From Nicotiana tabacum (taxonomy: Eukaryota > Streptophyta > Magnoliopsida > Solanales > Solanaceae): a DNA stretch of 64,000 nucleotides. The notes under the pieces were generated by a model. The model saw only the letters and a program-made list of their open reading frames with translations, did not search any database and was not told where the DNA came from. Of the stretch, positions 46,860 through 58,100 are shown piece by piece. Position 1 is the first letter of the stretch; the number at the start of each line of letters is the position of its first letter. The DNA is taken from contig NC_134082.1 of the NCBI RefSeq assembly GCF_000715075.1, positions 214,384,948 to 214,448,947 on the forward strand. Direction: 5' to 3'. A program made the position numbers and the translations under genes.

Positions 46860-49800
46860 AGAAATTGGAGAATATTAAAATAGTGATGTCAGACTTTATT
46901 GTTGTTAATTTTCACCATGGTGGTAATTTTACCCTTGACCATAACTCGAAATATGTGGGGGAACAGGAGGTGTTAATAGATGATATAGATAAAGACCATT
47001 TTTCTATTCCACAACTATTATATTACACTAAAAAAAATGGGATATGCCACAGTGGGTGGCTTCTATTACCAAGACCCGAAAACTAATATTTTTGTCTATG
47101 TGGATAGTGACGCACAATTATTGAATATTGTGTCTAACCTTGAAAATGGAGACGAGTTACATTTGTATATTCAACATATTGTTCTAGACCCTAAGGTAGT
47201 GGATGATGTGCCTCATACTAGACTTATTGTGGTCCAGAAATAGGTTTAAGTGAAGTAAATGGTGCAACTGGGGAAACAAACACAAAAGAGAGGGAAGAGG
47301 TTGTTGCTGAAACTGAAATTAGGGAAAATGTTGATGAAAGTGAAGTGAGGGAAGAGGTTGCTGCTGAAATAGAAGAGAGGGAAGAGGTTGCTGCTGAAAG
47401 TAAAGTGAGGGAAAATGTTGTTGATGAAAGTGAAGTAAGGGAAGAGGTTGATACTGAAACTGAAGTAAGGGAAGATGATGTTACAGACCTTGATGGTGCT
47501 ATTTCAGAGCTGGACAATAGTAGCGACTCAGAGTTTGATGTTGTACCAGAAAAAGATGATAGTGATGCTGATGAAGAGCTGATAGCTGTTAGGAATGAAA
47601 AGAGAACCAAGCTAAAGGCTAGAAGAAGGAAAAAACCAACTGTTCATGTATAAGTACCTCTAGGAGAAGGAAAAATAGATAGAGGGTTTGAAAACATTAG
47701 CAAGAACAAAACAGACAAATATGCTGGTAAATTAGGTGGGGATGAGGACTATGTTGATAGTTTTGATATAGGTAGTGATGATTCTGATGATGAGCTAGAT
47801 GTGGAAGCTGAAATTGGTATTGATTTGCCAAGTAGAAGGAAGAGTACAAAGTTAAGATATGATCCAGATTGTGTTGTGGCTATTTTTGAACTTGGCATGA
47901 TATTTGAGAATGTCAAACAATTTAGGAAGGCAGTGACTAACTATGCTATTGAATACCACACACAACTAAAACTCAGATCTAATGAGGCAACTAGGGTGAG
48001 GGTGAAATGTAAATCAAAAATTTTCCAGTGGGAGTTATTTGCAAGTCTTGACAGGGATTCATGGAATTTTATAGTTAAGAAGTATCATCCTATTCACAAG
48101 TGCAATCCAATGAACAAAAACAAGCTTTGTAATTCTAAGTATATTGCTGACAAATTCAGAGATATGATCACATCTCAGCCCTATATTAGGATCTGGGAAA
48201 TACAAGAATTAGTTAGAGATAAATTGGGTTTATATGTTGGTAGAACCATCTGTTACAGTGCAAAAAAAATAGTGCTTAGGAAATTTATGGGGGATTGGAA
48301 GATGGAGTTTGCTAGATTATGTGACTATGCTAATATTATTAAACAAACCAATCCCGGTAGTACTTGCTTGGTCAAAACTGACAGAAATTCAGAGCCTGGA
48401 AATAATCTGTTTAAATATTTCTATGTCTGCTTTGATGCATTGAAGAAAGGTTGGTTGGAAGGATGCAGTATAATCATTGGTTTTGATGATAGGTGTTTTC
48501 TTAAAGTAGCATGTAAGGGTGAATTGTTGGTAGCTATTGGGAAAAATGGGAACCAACAGATGTATCCCATTGCATGGGCTGTGATAGACAATGAGTCAAA
48601 AGCATCTTGGAGTTGGTTTCCAAACAACTTAATAGCTGACTTGGAGTTGGGAGATGGAGCTAGATTAATAGTTATGTCTAATATGCAAAAGGTACTTTAC
48701 TTCATCTTATTCCGTTTTATCTTTCTACTTCTGATTTCTGTTTCTGTTTTAGCTTTCTGATTTCTGACTTCATGGTTCAAAAGCTTCTCATTAGTTTTCT
48801 ATTTTAGTTTACTGATTTCTGTTTTAGCTTTCTGATTTCTGTTGATTTCTATTTTGTCTACATTCTGTTTTAGCTTACTTTATTCTGCCTCATCTGTTTT
48901 CTGTTTGATTCATTATTGTTTGTAGGGTTTGGTACCAAGCATTCAAGAGTTACTACCAAATTGTGAGCATCGAATGTGTGCTAGGCATATATGGTCTAAC
49001 TGGTCAAAAACTTGGAGAGGCGAGGAGATGAGAAAGCAATTCTGGAGGTGTTCTAAGGCTAGTTTTGAGGTGAAGTTGAGAAAAGAACTGGCTGATTTGG
49101 GAAAGCTTGGAAAAGGTATATATGAAAGCTTATTGAAGTATAACAAAGAGTATTGGTGTAGAGCTTTTTTCCTTGAACACTCCAAATGTGATATTGTAGA
49201 AAATAATATGTGTGAGACCTTTAATTCTTAGATATTAGCACCTAGGCACAAGTCTATTATTACCATGTTAGAGGACATTAGACATAAAGTAGTTAGGAGA
49301 CATGTTGATATGATACAGTTTGCAGAGACTTGGATTACAGACATTTCTCCTATGACAAGGGTGATTCTAGAAGAAAATAAGGAGTTGTCTAGAAAATGCA
49401 AAGTTTTGTCGTTTGGAACTGATGGTTTGAGGTTGATGAGTATGAATATAGATACATAGTGAACTTAAGGAAAAGAACATGTACTTGTAGATCCTGGCAG
49501 TTAAGAGGGATCCCTTGTGCGCATGCAATATGTGAAATCTATCACCAAGAAGAAGAACCATAAAATTATGTGGATCACTGGTATAGAAAGGAGACATTTC
49601 TCAAGGCATACCAATACTTTCTTGAACCAATCCCCAACATGAAGATGTCGCCTGACACTAATAACATGGTAATTGAGCCTCATGCACCAAAGCCAATGCC
49701 AGGCAGGTCCCAAAAGAAAAGAAGAAAGGCAAAGAATGAGCTTAATAAAAAGAAGTATGGCAAGCTCTCTAAGCAATGAGTTAAGATGACATGTTCAAAA

Positions 49801-50361
49801 TGTCATCAAGGAGGCCATAACAAGTCTACATGCCAATCAAGGGTATGTTATAAATGCAGGGGTGCATTTCCAAATGCACCTCCCCCAACTGCTCCTAGAA
49901 AATTACTGTTAGGTTAAAAGAACAAGAGGAAGATGTGCTGAATCTGCAACACCATCTGATGGACTTAAGAGGCCAAGAAATGTTGGTTTTGGATGTTACA
50001 CCAACCCTACAACTGGAATGACTATCATTAATGTAAGGACTGTCTATTCACAACTTCATTTTATTATTACTACCATTTATTAAAACTGATCTATGTGCCT
50101 TTTATGTCAATTTCTGCCTTTTATGTCAATTTCAACCAGGTAGTTCGGGTGAAAGAGTTGTATCATATGGGACCAAAGTTGTAAAGGATACCAGTGCAGT
50201 CAATATCGATCTTGGATTTAAACCTCTTGGCCTTAAGTTTAAAGGCAAAAATACTATAACTACTTCCCAGCTACAACAACTAAGTGCAAACAAGAGAAGC
50301 CAAATTGGAACTTCAGCAACTACCTCTTCAATTGCAAGTCCAGCCCCTCCAGCGCCATAGT
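46860..50361 (+). pseudogene. Decayed Mutator-like (MULE, MuDR-type) transposase gene
   Basis: Coding pieces in order: an N-terminal plant-MULE domain (46865-47243: FIVVNFHHGG, GGFYYQDP); an acidic stretch with repeated EVREEV units (47250-47640); the MuDR N-terminal and transposase core (47801-48691: FRKAVTNYAIEYH, CFLKVACKGELL, NQMYPIAWAVI); a 234-bp GT-AG intron (48692-48925); the rest of the core (48926-49600: GLVPSIQELLPNCEHRMCARH); a SWIM zinc finger (TCTCRSWQLRGIPCAHA); a CCHC knuckle (about 49790-49840); and a C-terminal exon (about 50140-50361). Breaks include a frameshift at an A8 run (about 47030), stops after MCETFNS (TAG at 49229), after MNIDT and in the knuckle linker. The expected catalytic Asp in SDMQKG is Asn (SNMQK). 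It cannot make active transposase. Confidence 0.9.
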
Positions 50362-50875
50362 TGTGTTAGGATTGTGCTATTTTAGATTTCAGTTCATGTA
50401 TTTTGCTAAGTATCCAAACTTGGATTGATTATTTTGTCTTTTTTGGGTCAGTTCATGTATTTTGCTAGTTGTTTGGAATTGTTGAAAATACTTTAGCTGG
50501 AATGCAATTTAAATGCGTTGGTAGCATTCTGTTTAATGCAATTTAAATGCCTCTGTTTAAACACGTTATCTAGTAACATCAAACTGCAGAAAAATTGCAT
50601 TCAATTTAAACAAATGCATTCAGTTTTGTATGCATTCAGTTGGTAGCATCAAACTGCAGAAAAGTTGAACCAATACATAAAAACTGCAAAAAAAAAATCA
50701 CCTAGGCATAACAAATTGCATAAAACTGCAAAAGTTGTTTCATTTCATTGAAGTAAGGCCACAAGCCACAATTACATCAAAAACATTAGATACACCCAAA
50801 ATATATCTACCACCACTACAAACTGCCCACAAAATACTTCAACCACCAGCAAAATCACAGCAACTTCAATGACTA

Positions 50876-51292
50876 ACGACACAGTAGCAAACCCAAATAA
50901 TCAGCATCGTTACTGTAATAGAAGCCAATTTCTTTCTCCTTGTTCTTGCTCGAGCCCCTTCTTCTTCAAAAGCTTTGACCTTGTTCAGTAAACCCCAAAT
51001 AACCCTATTCGCTTGGCTAGGAAACTCGTCGTCAACCTACTTAAAATAATTACATCCACCTTTGTCCTTCAAAAAAATTCATTCAAACTAAAATTAGCCC
51101 AAAAATAACAGGACTAAAAATTAATTAATTGTAGTTAATTATCACTTACCTTTTCAATTTTGCATCCATAGAACCTCCTTCCAAGATTAGATGGAGTCCA
51201 TGAAGTTTTCAATTGACATTCATGACCACACCAACATGAATCGACTTTTGCTTTGAGAGACATAATAGAGAGCTTATTAAGCCAAGATTCGA
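50876..51292 (-). pseudogene. MULE accessory gene: GRF-type zinc-finger protein, broken
   Basis: Exon 1 (51292-51155) codes MFESWLNKLS and the GRF zinc finger CWCGHECQLKTSWTPSNLGR, then RFYGCKIEK, before a GTAAGT donor. The second exon (about 51072-50876) codes DKGGCNYFK, a TAG, then VDDEFPSQANRVIWGL, a coiled stretch and a C-terminal hydrophobic segment (ITVTMLIIWVCYCVV). The TAG stands where this family usually has Trp (TGG to TAG). It is convergent with the transposase gene, the usual arrangement of two genes in such MULEs. The small protein's role is unknown; GRF fingers bind nucleic acid. Confidence 0.7.
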
Positions 51293-52115
51293 ACATAATT
51301 TGGAGAGAAGAATAGAAATTTTAAAAAAAATCAAGAAAAAGGTGAAGAAATAGGGCGGGATTTTGAGGGAATGGTGAAGAATTAAGGCTGGTAAGAGGGA
51401 GGAGGGTCTAATTATATTATTGGAGAAAGGAGGGATGTTACCGTTTATTGTACCGTTAATAGGCTTTTTGTCAGCATATTTCTACTGTTCACGCGCTCAA
51501 ATGCAGTGATATTCACGTTATTTGCCATGTCAGTCAGACGTGTTAAACTGGTGCAGTAAAAGTATAGTAAAAGCGTTTGGGTGGAAAATGGCTTAGTTGA
51601 GGTGTTCAAGTGAACTTTCTTTGATAGTTTAAGTGTCTGTCTATGTATTCTGCCTTTTTTTTCTATGATCATGCTATTTCGTCTTCTCGGTCATCCGATA
51701 GTGTATTATGTAGTTCATTATAAAAATAATAATTTTGTACCAAATTTATTTATGTTCATGACTACGGTTTACGATAATATAATGAATGTTATTGATGAAG
51801 GTAATGTTGGGTATTTGTGATAGTTTTTAAAACTTGTAGGTATAAGTCATATTTCATGTTTTTTTTAAAGTAAAATATATTTTGAAAACTGAAGTCCAAA
51901 CACATTTTAATCTTCAAACCAAACTTCACCCAAATAAGATTTTTCAAAACAAATTTAAGAAACAATGGCCAAACGCTAGCTACAACTTCACAACACTGTA
52001 CGTAAACACCATGCTCAAATCTAGGTGAGTAATAACTAGCAAATCCCGGTTACAGATAAAAGGTAAAACAGCTATTAATATACAGATAGGTTTCTTTATC
52101 AGGTCCCTTCAAGAT
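51293..52115. other. Right flank of the MULE and intergenic DNA
   Basis: The MULE right end probably lies near 51690: the segment TTAAGTGTCTGTCTATGTATTCTGCC looks terminal. I could not find a convincing inverted partner at the left, so the boundaries are open. No gene seen. Confidence 0.35.
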
Positions 52116-55100
52116 TCAGTAACGCCTACCACCAGACGTTGACATTAGGATCCGAGTTGGCTTCTTCCCCCTCTTCCCTGCATCATTTGATTTAGACGCA
52201 TTGGGACCTTCAACAGCTTTTGCTTTGGACGTTACATTTGCAAAGGACAGGGTTCCAGAACTCTTTGTTCCTGAAAGAACTGAAGTCCACTGGTTATGAG
52301 CACTAATCCCACATAAGCAAAACGAAACAATAGCATGTTTACAGCAAATTGTGATGAAAACATGACAAAGAGGAATTGAGATTATAGCAGATATTCAATG
52401 TCAAAAGTCAACTATGAGAATTGAAAAGATACCAGATGCAACAGTAGAATCACGTCTGGGCTCATCCGTCTTCAGCGCTGGAGGATCACATCCAGCGGCA
52501 AAACCAAGCCTTGCAACACTGGAGAACAGCTGCTTGCCTCCAGGCACTAGGGAGCTTGATGATGTAACAGTCGTACTTGTACTTCCCAAAGCTTATCACA
52601 TGTACAAACACAAGAACAATCATTTCAACTAACAGGATAACGGCTAGCACATAGGTAAAGCAATATTATAAGAACTTCAAAAACAAAGGCCAAATCTACC
52701 AAGGCCTTTGCAATCATGACGAACAAATAAACAGTTAATAGCGTCGGTGTCAATACTGCATAAGGCAAAAGTCAAACTTCTGAAATATCCGCCAGTATTC
52801 AAGCTCAATTTAGCTTCCGACAGAAACCATTTTCTATAACGATTTGAGTCACATAATTACTAGCAAGAAAGTGATTGTATATGTTGAGACATAACTAACT
52901 AAATAACAGTATGTTCTTTCTAAAGATGATATGATCACATACTTCAACATGGTACCAGAGCAGGTAAATGTTCTCAGTTCAAGTCTCACCGCCAACCATT
53001 ATCAATAATGAATTTCACGTACTTAGTCCGTGAAATTGAATCAAATCTCGCAGGTAAGGGGCACGTTGAAGAGACAATTAAATAAAGAAAAGTGTAATCT
53101 CTCTAACAGCTTAAGCTTTTAGATAAGATAGGCCACACACTTCAACAATGTGCACAATTAAGCACTTTATTAGATGAAGATTATGCACTTAAAGGAATAT
53201 AATTGTCTAATAACCAACCAAGTAATGGTATGCTCATCTTCCACTTATATAAAGACTGGGAAATTAGCAGATATACTCCGGGATGGTTAAAACCACGTAA
53301 GATGAGAACATAAAACCCATTTACATAAATAGCAATTTTTGACGTACCTTCGAAGTCATCGCTAGTGAAATTAGGCTGTTCTGTGTAAGAAGGTCCTGCA
53401 AAGCTAAAAGGCAAAGGCTCTAAGTGCATGCCAATGGCTTCAGCTTTAACTTTTTCACGCAGTTCCTGGATAAAGAAAAATATCATCTTTGAATAGCTTC
53501 TCAAAAAAAAAAAAAAGGAATCATCCAAACCAAGTTTCTTATTAAATCGTGTGCACTGTCAACTTGGGTTATCATGAGAGCGTAATCGATGCTGAGAAGA
53601 AAGAGATGTGAACAGAGCATTAACAAGCTGTTTTTCAATACAAGACATCCAAACCACTATAACGACCTCATTCCAATCTAGCCAAGAAAAGGGATGGCAA
53701 TGGGGCAGGGCCATCTATAGCCTGAGTAAAGGGATGGCAATGATATACTCCCCGTTAAGTTAGTTTTTCTTATCTTTCACCGCTTTACTTATTTTTCTTC
53801 TCATCAATTCTTTTACATCATTTTGATTTCTTTTTTTTATAGAAGATGTGAGAGCATCTCTAGAGGCTTTATAAGTCATCTCTTGGGCGCAACTGTCCAT
53901 CTTATTTTGGGTTAAATGAAGTAGGATGGATTGGGGACTTCCTAGTATAAAACTATCAGTTAAGGACTGGCCTAACGCTTTTACTTGTCAATCTTATTGT
54001 GAACCAGAGCAATTGCGATGCGTTTTTAGCTTATAACATATATGTTGATCTTAAGCACTCTTATTTTGCTATATGAAAATTAATCTTATAACACAAAAAG
54101 GATCTAGTTACATACTAAAGGTAGACCGTGGAATCCTACACATTTTCTCTCTAAAAAGTCCCTCCACTGATCTTCAGCAGGTGTTATTTATATCCTGCAC
54201 TTGTTCACTCTGGGATTTTCTAAGCATCATAAACCCATGATGCTAAACCATTCAATTGCACAAGAACAGAAAAATCAACTGAAATTCTGATGAGAAGCAT
54301 GGGCTACAAACCTTCCTAGCTAGCCACTTCCTTTGTTTTTCCCTACTTTTGATCTCCTCCATAAATGGAGAAAGTGCATCCATGGGCAACATCTTGCTGA
54401 GATTAATTTCACAGAGCTGAAAATTACAAGCGAAAAAATTAGAGTGAACCAACCAATTAATGAAGTAAAGTCAACACACTTCTAGAAATAAGCATCACAG
54501 CAAGTACCTGAAACGTTGTTGTCAAAGAAAAATGACTTAAGAAGCGGTAGCGCCTTCTCATGGCCTCAGATTGCGTCACAGACTCCATTTGTAATATCTT
54601 TCCACTAATTCTGTATCCAAAATTCCTATTCTAAGTGGTTGCACAATAACAAATGGCATATGCTCAAATATATTCACATAGACAGGTATATAATGTTATT
54701 TTCGAGTAAGCATGGTATTTACCACCCTTTAGCCTCTGTCCCTCCTTACTGGTAAACCTATTCCCTCTATCAGCTCACAGCACAGTTCACCGCACCCACC
54801 TACCCCTAAATAAAAGAAACCAGCAAGCGGCAACTCTATGCCTTTTCTAACACCCACCTGTCCATCCTTCCCCTTTGTCATAGCAAATCCATCCTTCCTA
54901 TGGCCTTCACAAGCCAAAGGAAATCGCCATCCCCAACCCTTCTGGTCAGTTTACCAGCAGCACCAACAGTTCCTCTAGAATATGTCCAAATTATATGACT
55001 CCCCTACCCAAATTCACTTTGAATCACAGTTCAAGAACAGAAAATGAAGCTAACTACCTTCTGTAACATAGGTGAGAGAAGGTAAAGGGGGTTGAAATGA

Positions 55101-58100
55101 GATTTAAGCTGAAACTTTGAGGAGGGGACTCTCCCCTTCATGTCATGTGTAAAGCCCTCTTTTCCTCTTTATGCAACTTAGATAAATTGGTCTAATAATC
55201 CCCACTTCATATTTTGGGAAAAGGGGCCTTATAAAAGATGCATACATAAAAAGGTAACCTTTAAGGGGCTGGAGGGACATTAACACAAACCTCACTGTTC
55301 TTACCCGCAAGAAGAACATAGGGTGAGCAACATTCATCTTTTCCCCAATGTGACCTAAGTTGCGATAGATTCACCAGTTTCCTGGCTGTGCCAATCTCAT
55401 AACCAGTCTAAGATTTGGTCTATAGATGAAACCAACATATGATGAAGGATGAAATTGCACAAGCTAGATATGGTGAATATTAAGGATAAAGTTGAGCAAA
55501 ATAGTTAACCACTAAAACGGAAAAAAGAGCCAAGAAAAGAGGGAAAAGAAAGGGAGGACCACATTCAACAGACTGGTGACACTACCAGCCGGCCACTCTG
55601 TTCTCGCCTGCTTTGCCGAAACATTCCTCATTGTTGCAGAATTCTCCCCTCAGTACCCCTTATAATTCATACTCTCATACCCTTTGAGACCCCTTGCACA
55701 CCATAGCCCTGTGCAAACTCCTCTACACCCCAAGCTTAGCATATCCCCTGCTCCTTTCCCAGTCACTATTCACTATCTCTGTCCCTCCCTAGAACTTGTC
55801 GTAACCATTTTTCTTCCTATGATTCAGATGCATCACGCCCTTCCTTTGCTTGCCGAGATCGTCAAAAACTTCCCCCTTCACACAGCACCTCTTCCAGAAT
55901 CCCTTTCTGAATTAGCTATTCTCTGATGAAAAGTGAGAATGGGGATTTAATCTGTTTGTTGGCTTGCCAGCTATCTAGCAAAAGAAGGTTTTTCAAAATG
56001 TACCTTCAAACTTTGTCCAGTAGGTCACATGTGTCAAAATAGAGCTAGGTTTTAGTAGCCAATCGCACCAAGGACCATCCGGAACAGAAGACATCTATCA
56101 AGGACGAAATTGAAACCCCAGAAGAGTAGGGACGAAATTGCAACTTCCATCAAGGAGTAAATTAATCCACATAAGGAGTAAAGTTGTCTCCGAGTGACCT
56201 ATAGGTCACGGGTTCAAGCCGTGGAAGCAGCCACTAATGCTTGCATTAAGGTAGGCTGTCTACATCACACCCCTTGGGGTGCGGCCCTTCCCAGGACCCG
56301 CGTGAACACGGAATGCCTTGTGCACCGGGCTGCCCTTTAAGACATTCGTACAATCTGATTGTTGCCTCCTTACAAATGACAGTAAAGTATAGAACAACCT
56401 AAATGTGTCAAAACTGATTTTGATGGGTCCTCCGGTGTGCAGTTCCTATGAAACCAACTAAAATAGACACAATAAAACAGAGATCCCTTTCGCCGATGTC
56501 AATGAGGAATTAACAATCAAGAAAACAAAACAGAAAAGCGCGCGCTTCGTCGCTTTAAGCGCGAAGCGACGCGACGCGACACAGTGTCGCTTCTAGCTCC
56601 CTGAGGCGACTCGATCTTCAGAAGCGCACGCTTCACTAGAAAAAGCGAGGAAGCGAAGAAAGCGATGAAGCGATCGCTTTTGTGCAAAAAGCGCATGGGG
56701 GCCTTTTTTTTTTAAAAAAAAAATTTGGGTCTATTATTCTATTAGACAAAACATACCCTAAATCGACAAAAAACCCCAATCTCCTTCACAAAAAACAGAG
56801 GTCTCAAATCAGTCGCTCGACCAGTCGACCTCGAAGGCTTGAACACTTCTCCCTTCTTCAGTTCTTCTCCTTTCTTCTTCAGTTCTTCTCGTTTTTTTCT
56901 TTTTTCTTTCTTCTTCTTCTTTCTTTCTCCAGAATAGAGTAAGTATCCTTTTTTTTCTTTTTTTTTCCTTCTCATTTTAGTGTATATTTCAGCATATAAA
57001 ATTAATCATTATATGTATTTCATTTTATTATTATATTTCAGCATTTAAATTAATTATATATGTTATTATTATATTTCAGCATATAAAATTAATTATACAT
57101 ATGTTATATTTTCAGTAAAACTTTCAAAATCAAGCACAAGAATTCCACAGCCTACAGACCTCAAATGAATGGAGCCGTAAAAGTGTCCAACAAAAACATC
57201 AAGAAGATACTCCCTCCGTTTCAATTTATGTGAACCTATTTCCTTTTTGGTCTGTGCCAAAAAGAATGACCCCTTTCCTTATTTGGAAACAATTTACCTT
57301 TATGCAATGATTTATAGCCACACAAAATATATGTGCCTTATTTTACACCACAAGTTCAAAAGTTTTCTCTCTTTTCTTAAACTCTGTACCCAGTCAAATG
57401 GGTTCACATAAATTGAAACGGAGGGAGTATATAATATGTATTTTCAGTTTATTTGATTATGTATTTTCTTATATCTTAATAGGGATTTCAAAATGTCTCA
57501 AAGTTCGAAAGAGAAAGACCCGGCTTGGCGATATGGTGATAGAGTTAATGAGAAGAATACAAATGTTGTATGCCAGTTTTGTAACAAGACGACAACGGGT
57601 GGAATTTATCGCTTTAAATACCATCTTATTGGTGGCGATAGAAACGTCACAACTTGTCCGAAATGCCCACCGGAGGTGAGGGAAGAAATAAAGAATTTTG
57701 TTGAGAAGAAGAAGGAGCAAAAAAATCAAATGAGTCATCAACTAATGGTGACCAATCTTGATGATGATGATGCTGATATTGAAGAATTGTCACTTCCAAC
57801 AAAACGGGGAAGAGATGGGTCAAGCCATAGATCATCGACTACAGGTCCTATAGATTGCTATTTCCCAAAGAAGCCGGAAGCAAAGAGCGGTGGAAAAGAT
57901 GTACAAAAATTGCTAAAGACATTTTGAGGGATCGTGCAGTTAGAGCTTTTGCACGATAGGTCTATGATGCTGAGCTCCCCTTCAATTGTGTCAACTATGA
58001 CACTTTTGGAGACTTTATTGAGGCCGTTGGTCAATACGGACCTGGAATGAAGCCTCCCACTTATCATGAAATAAGAGGTCCTTATCTAAATAAGGAAGTT

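Noticed and set aside
47224..47610. 128-codon Ser/Thr-rich minus-strand ORF
   Set aside because: Antisense of the acidic repeat region of the MULE transposase. A false mucin-like appearance.
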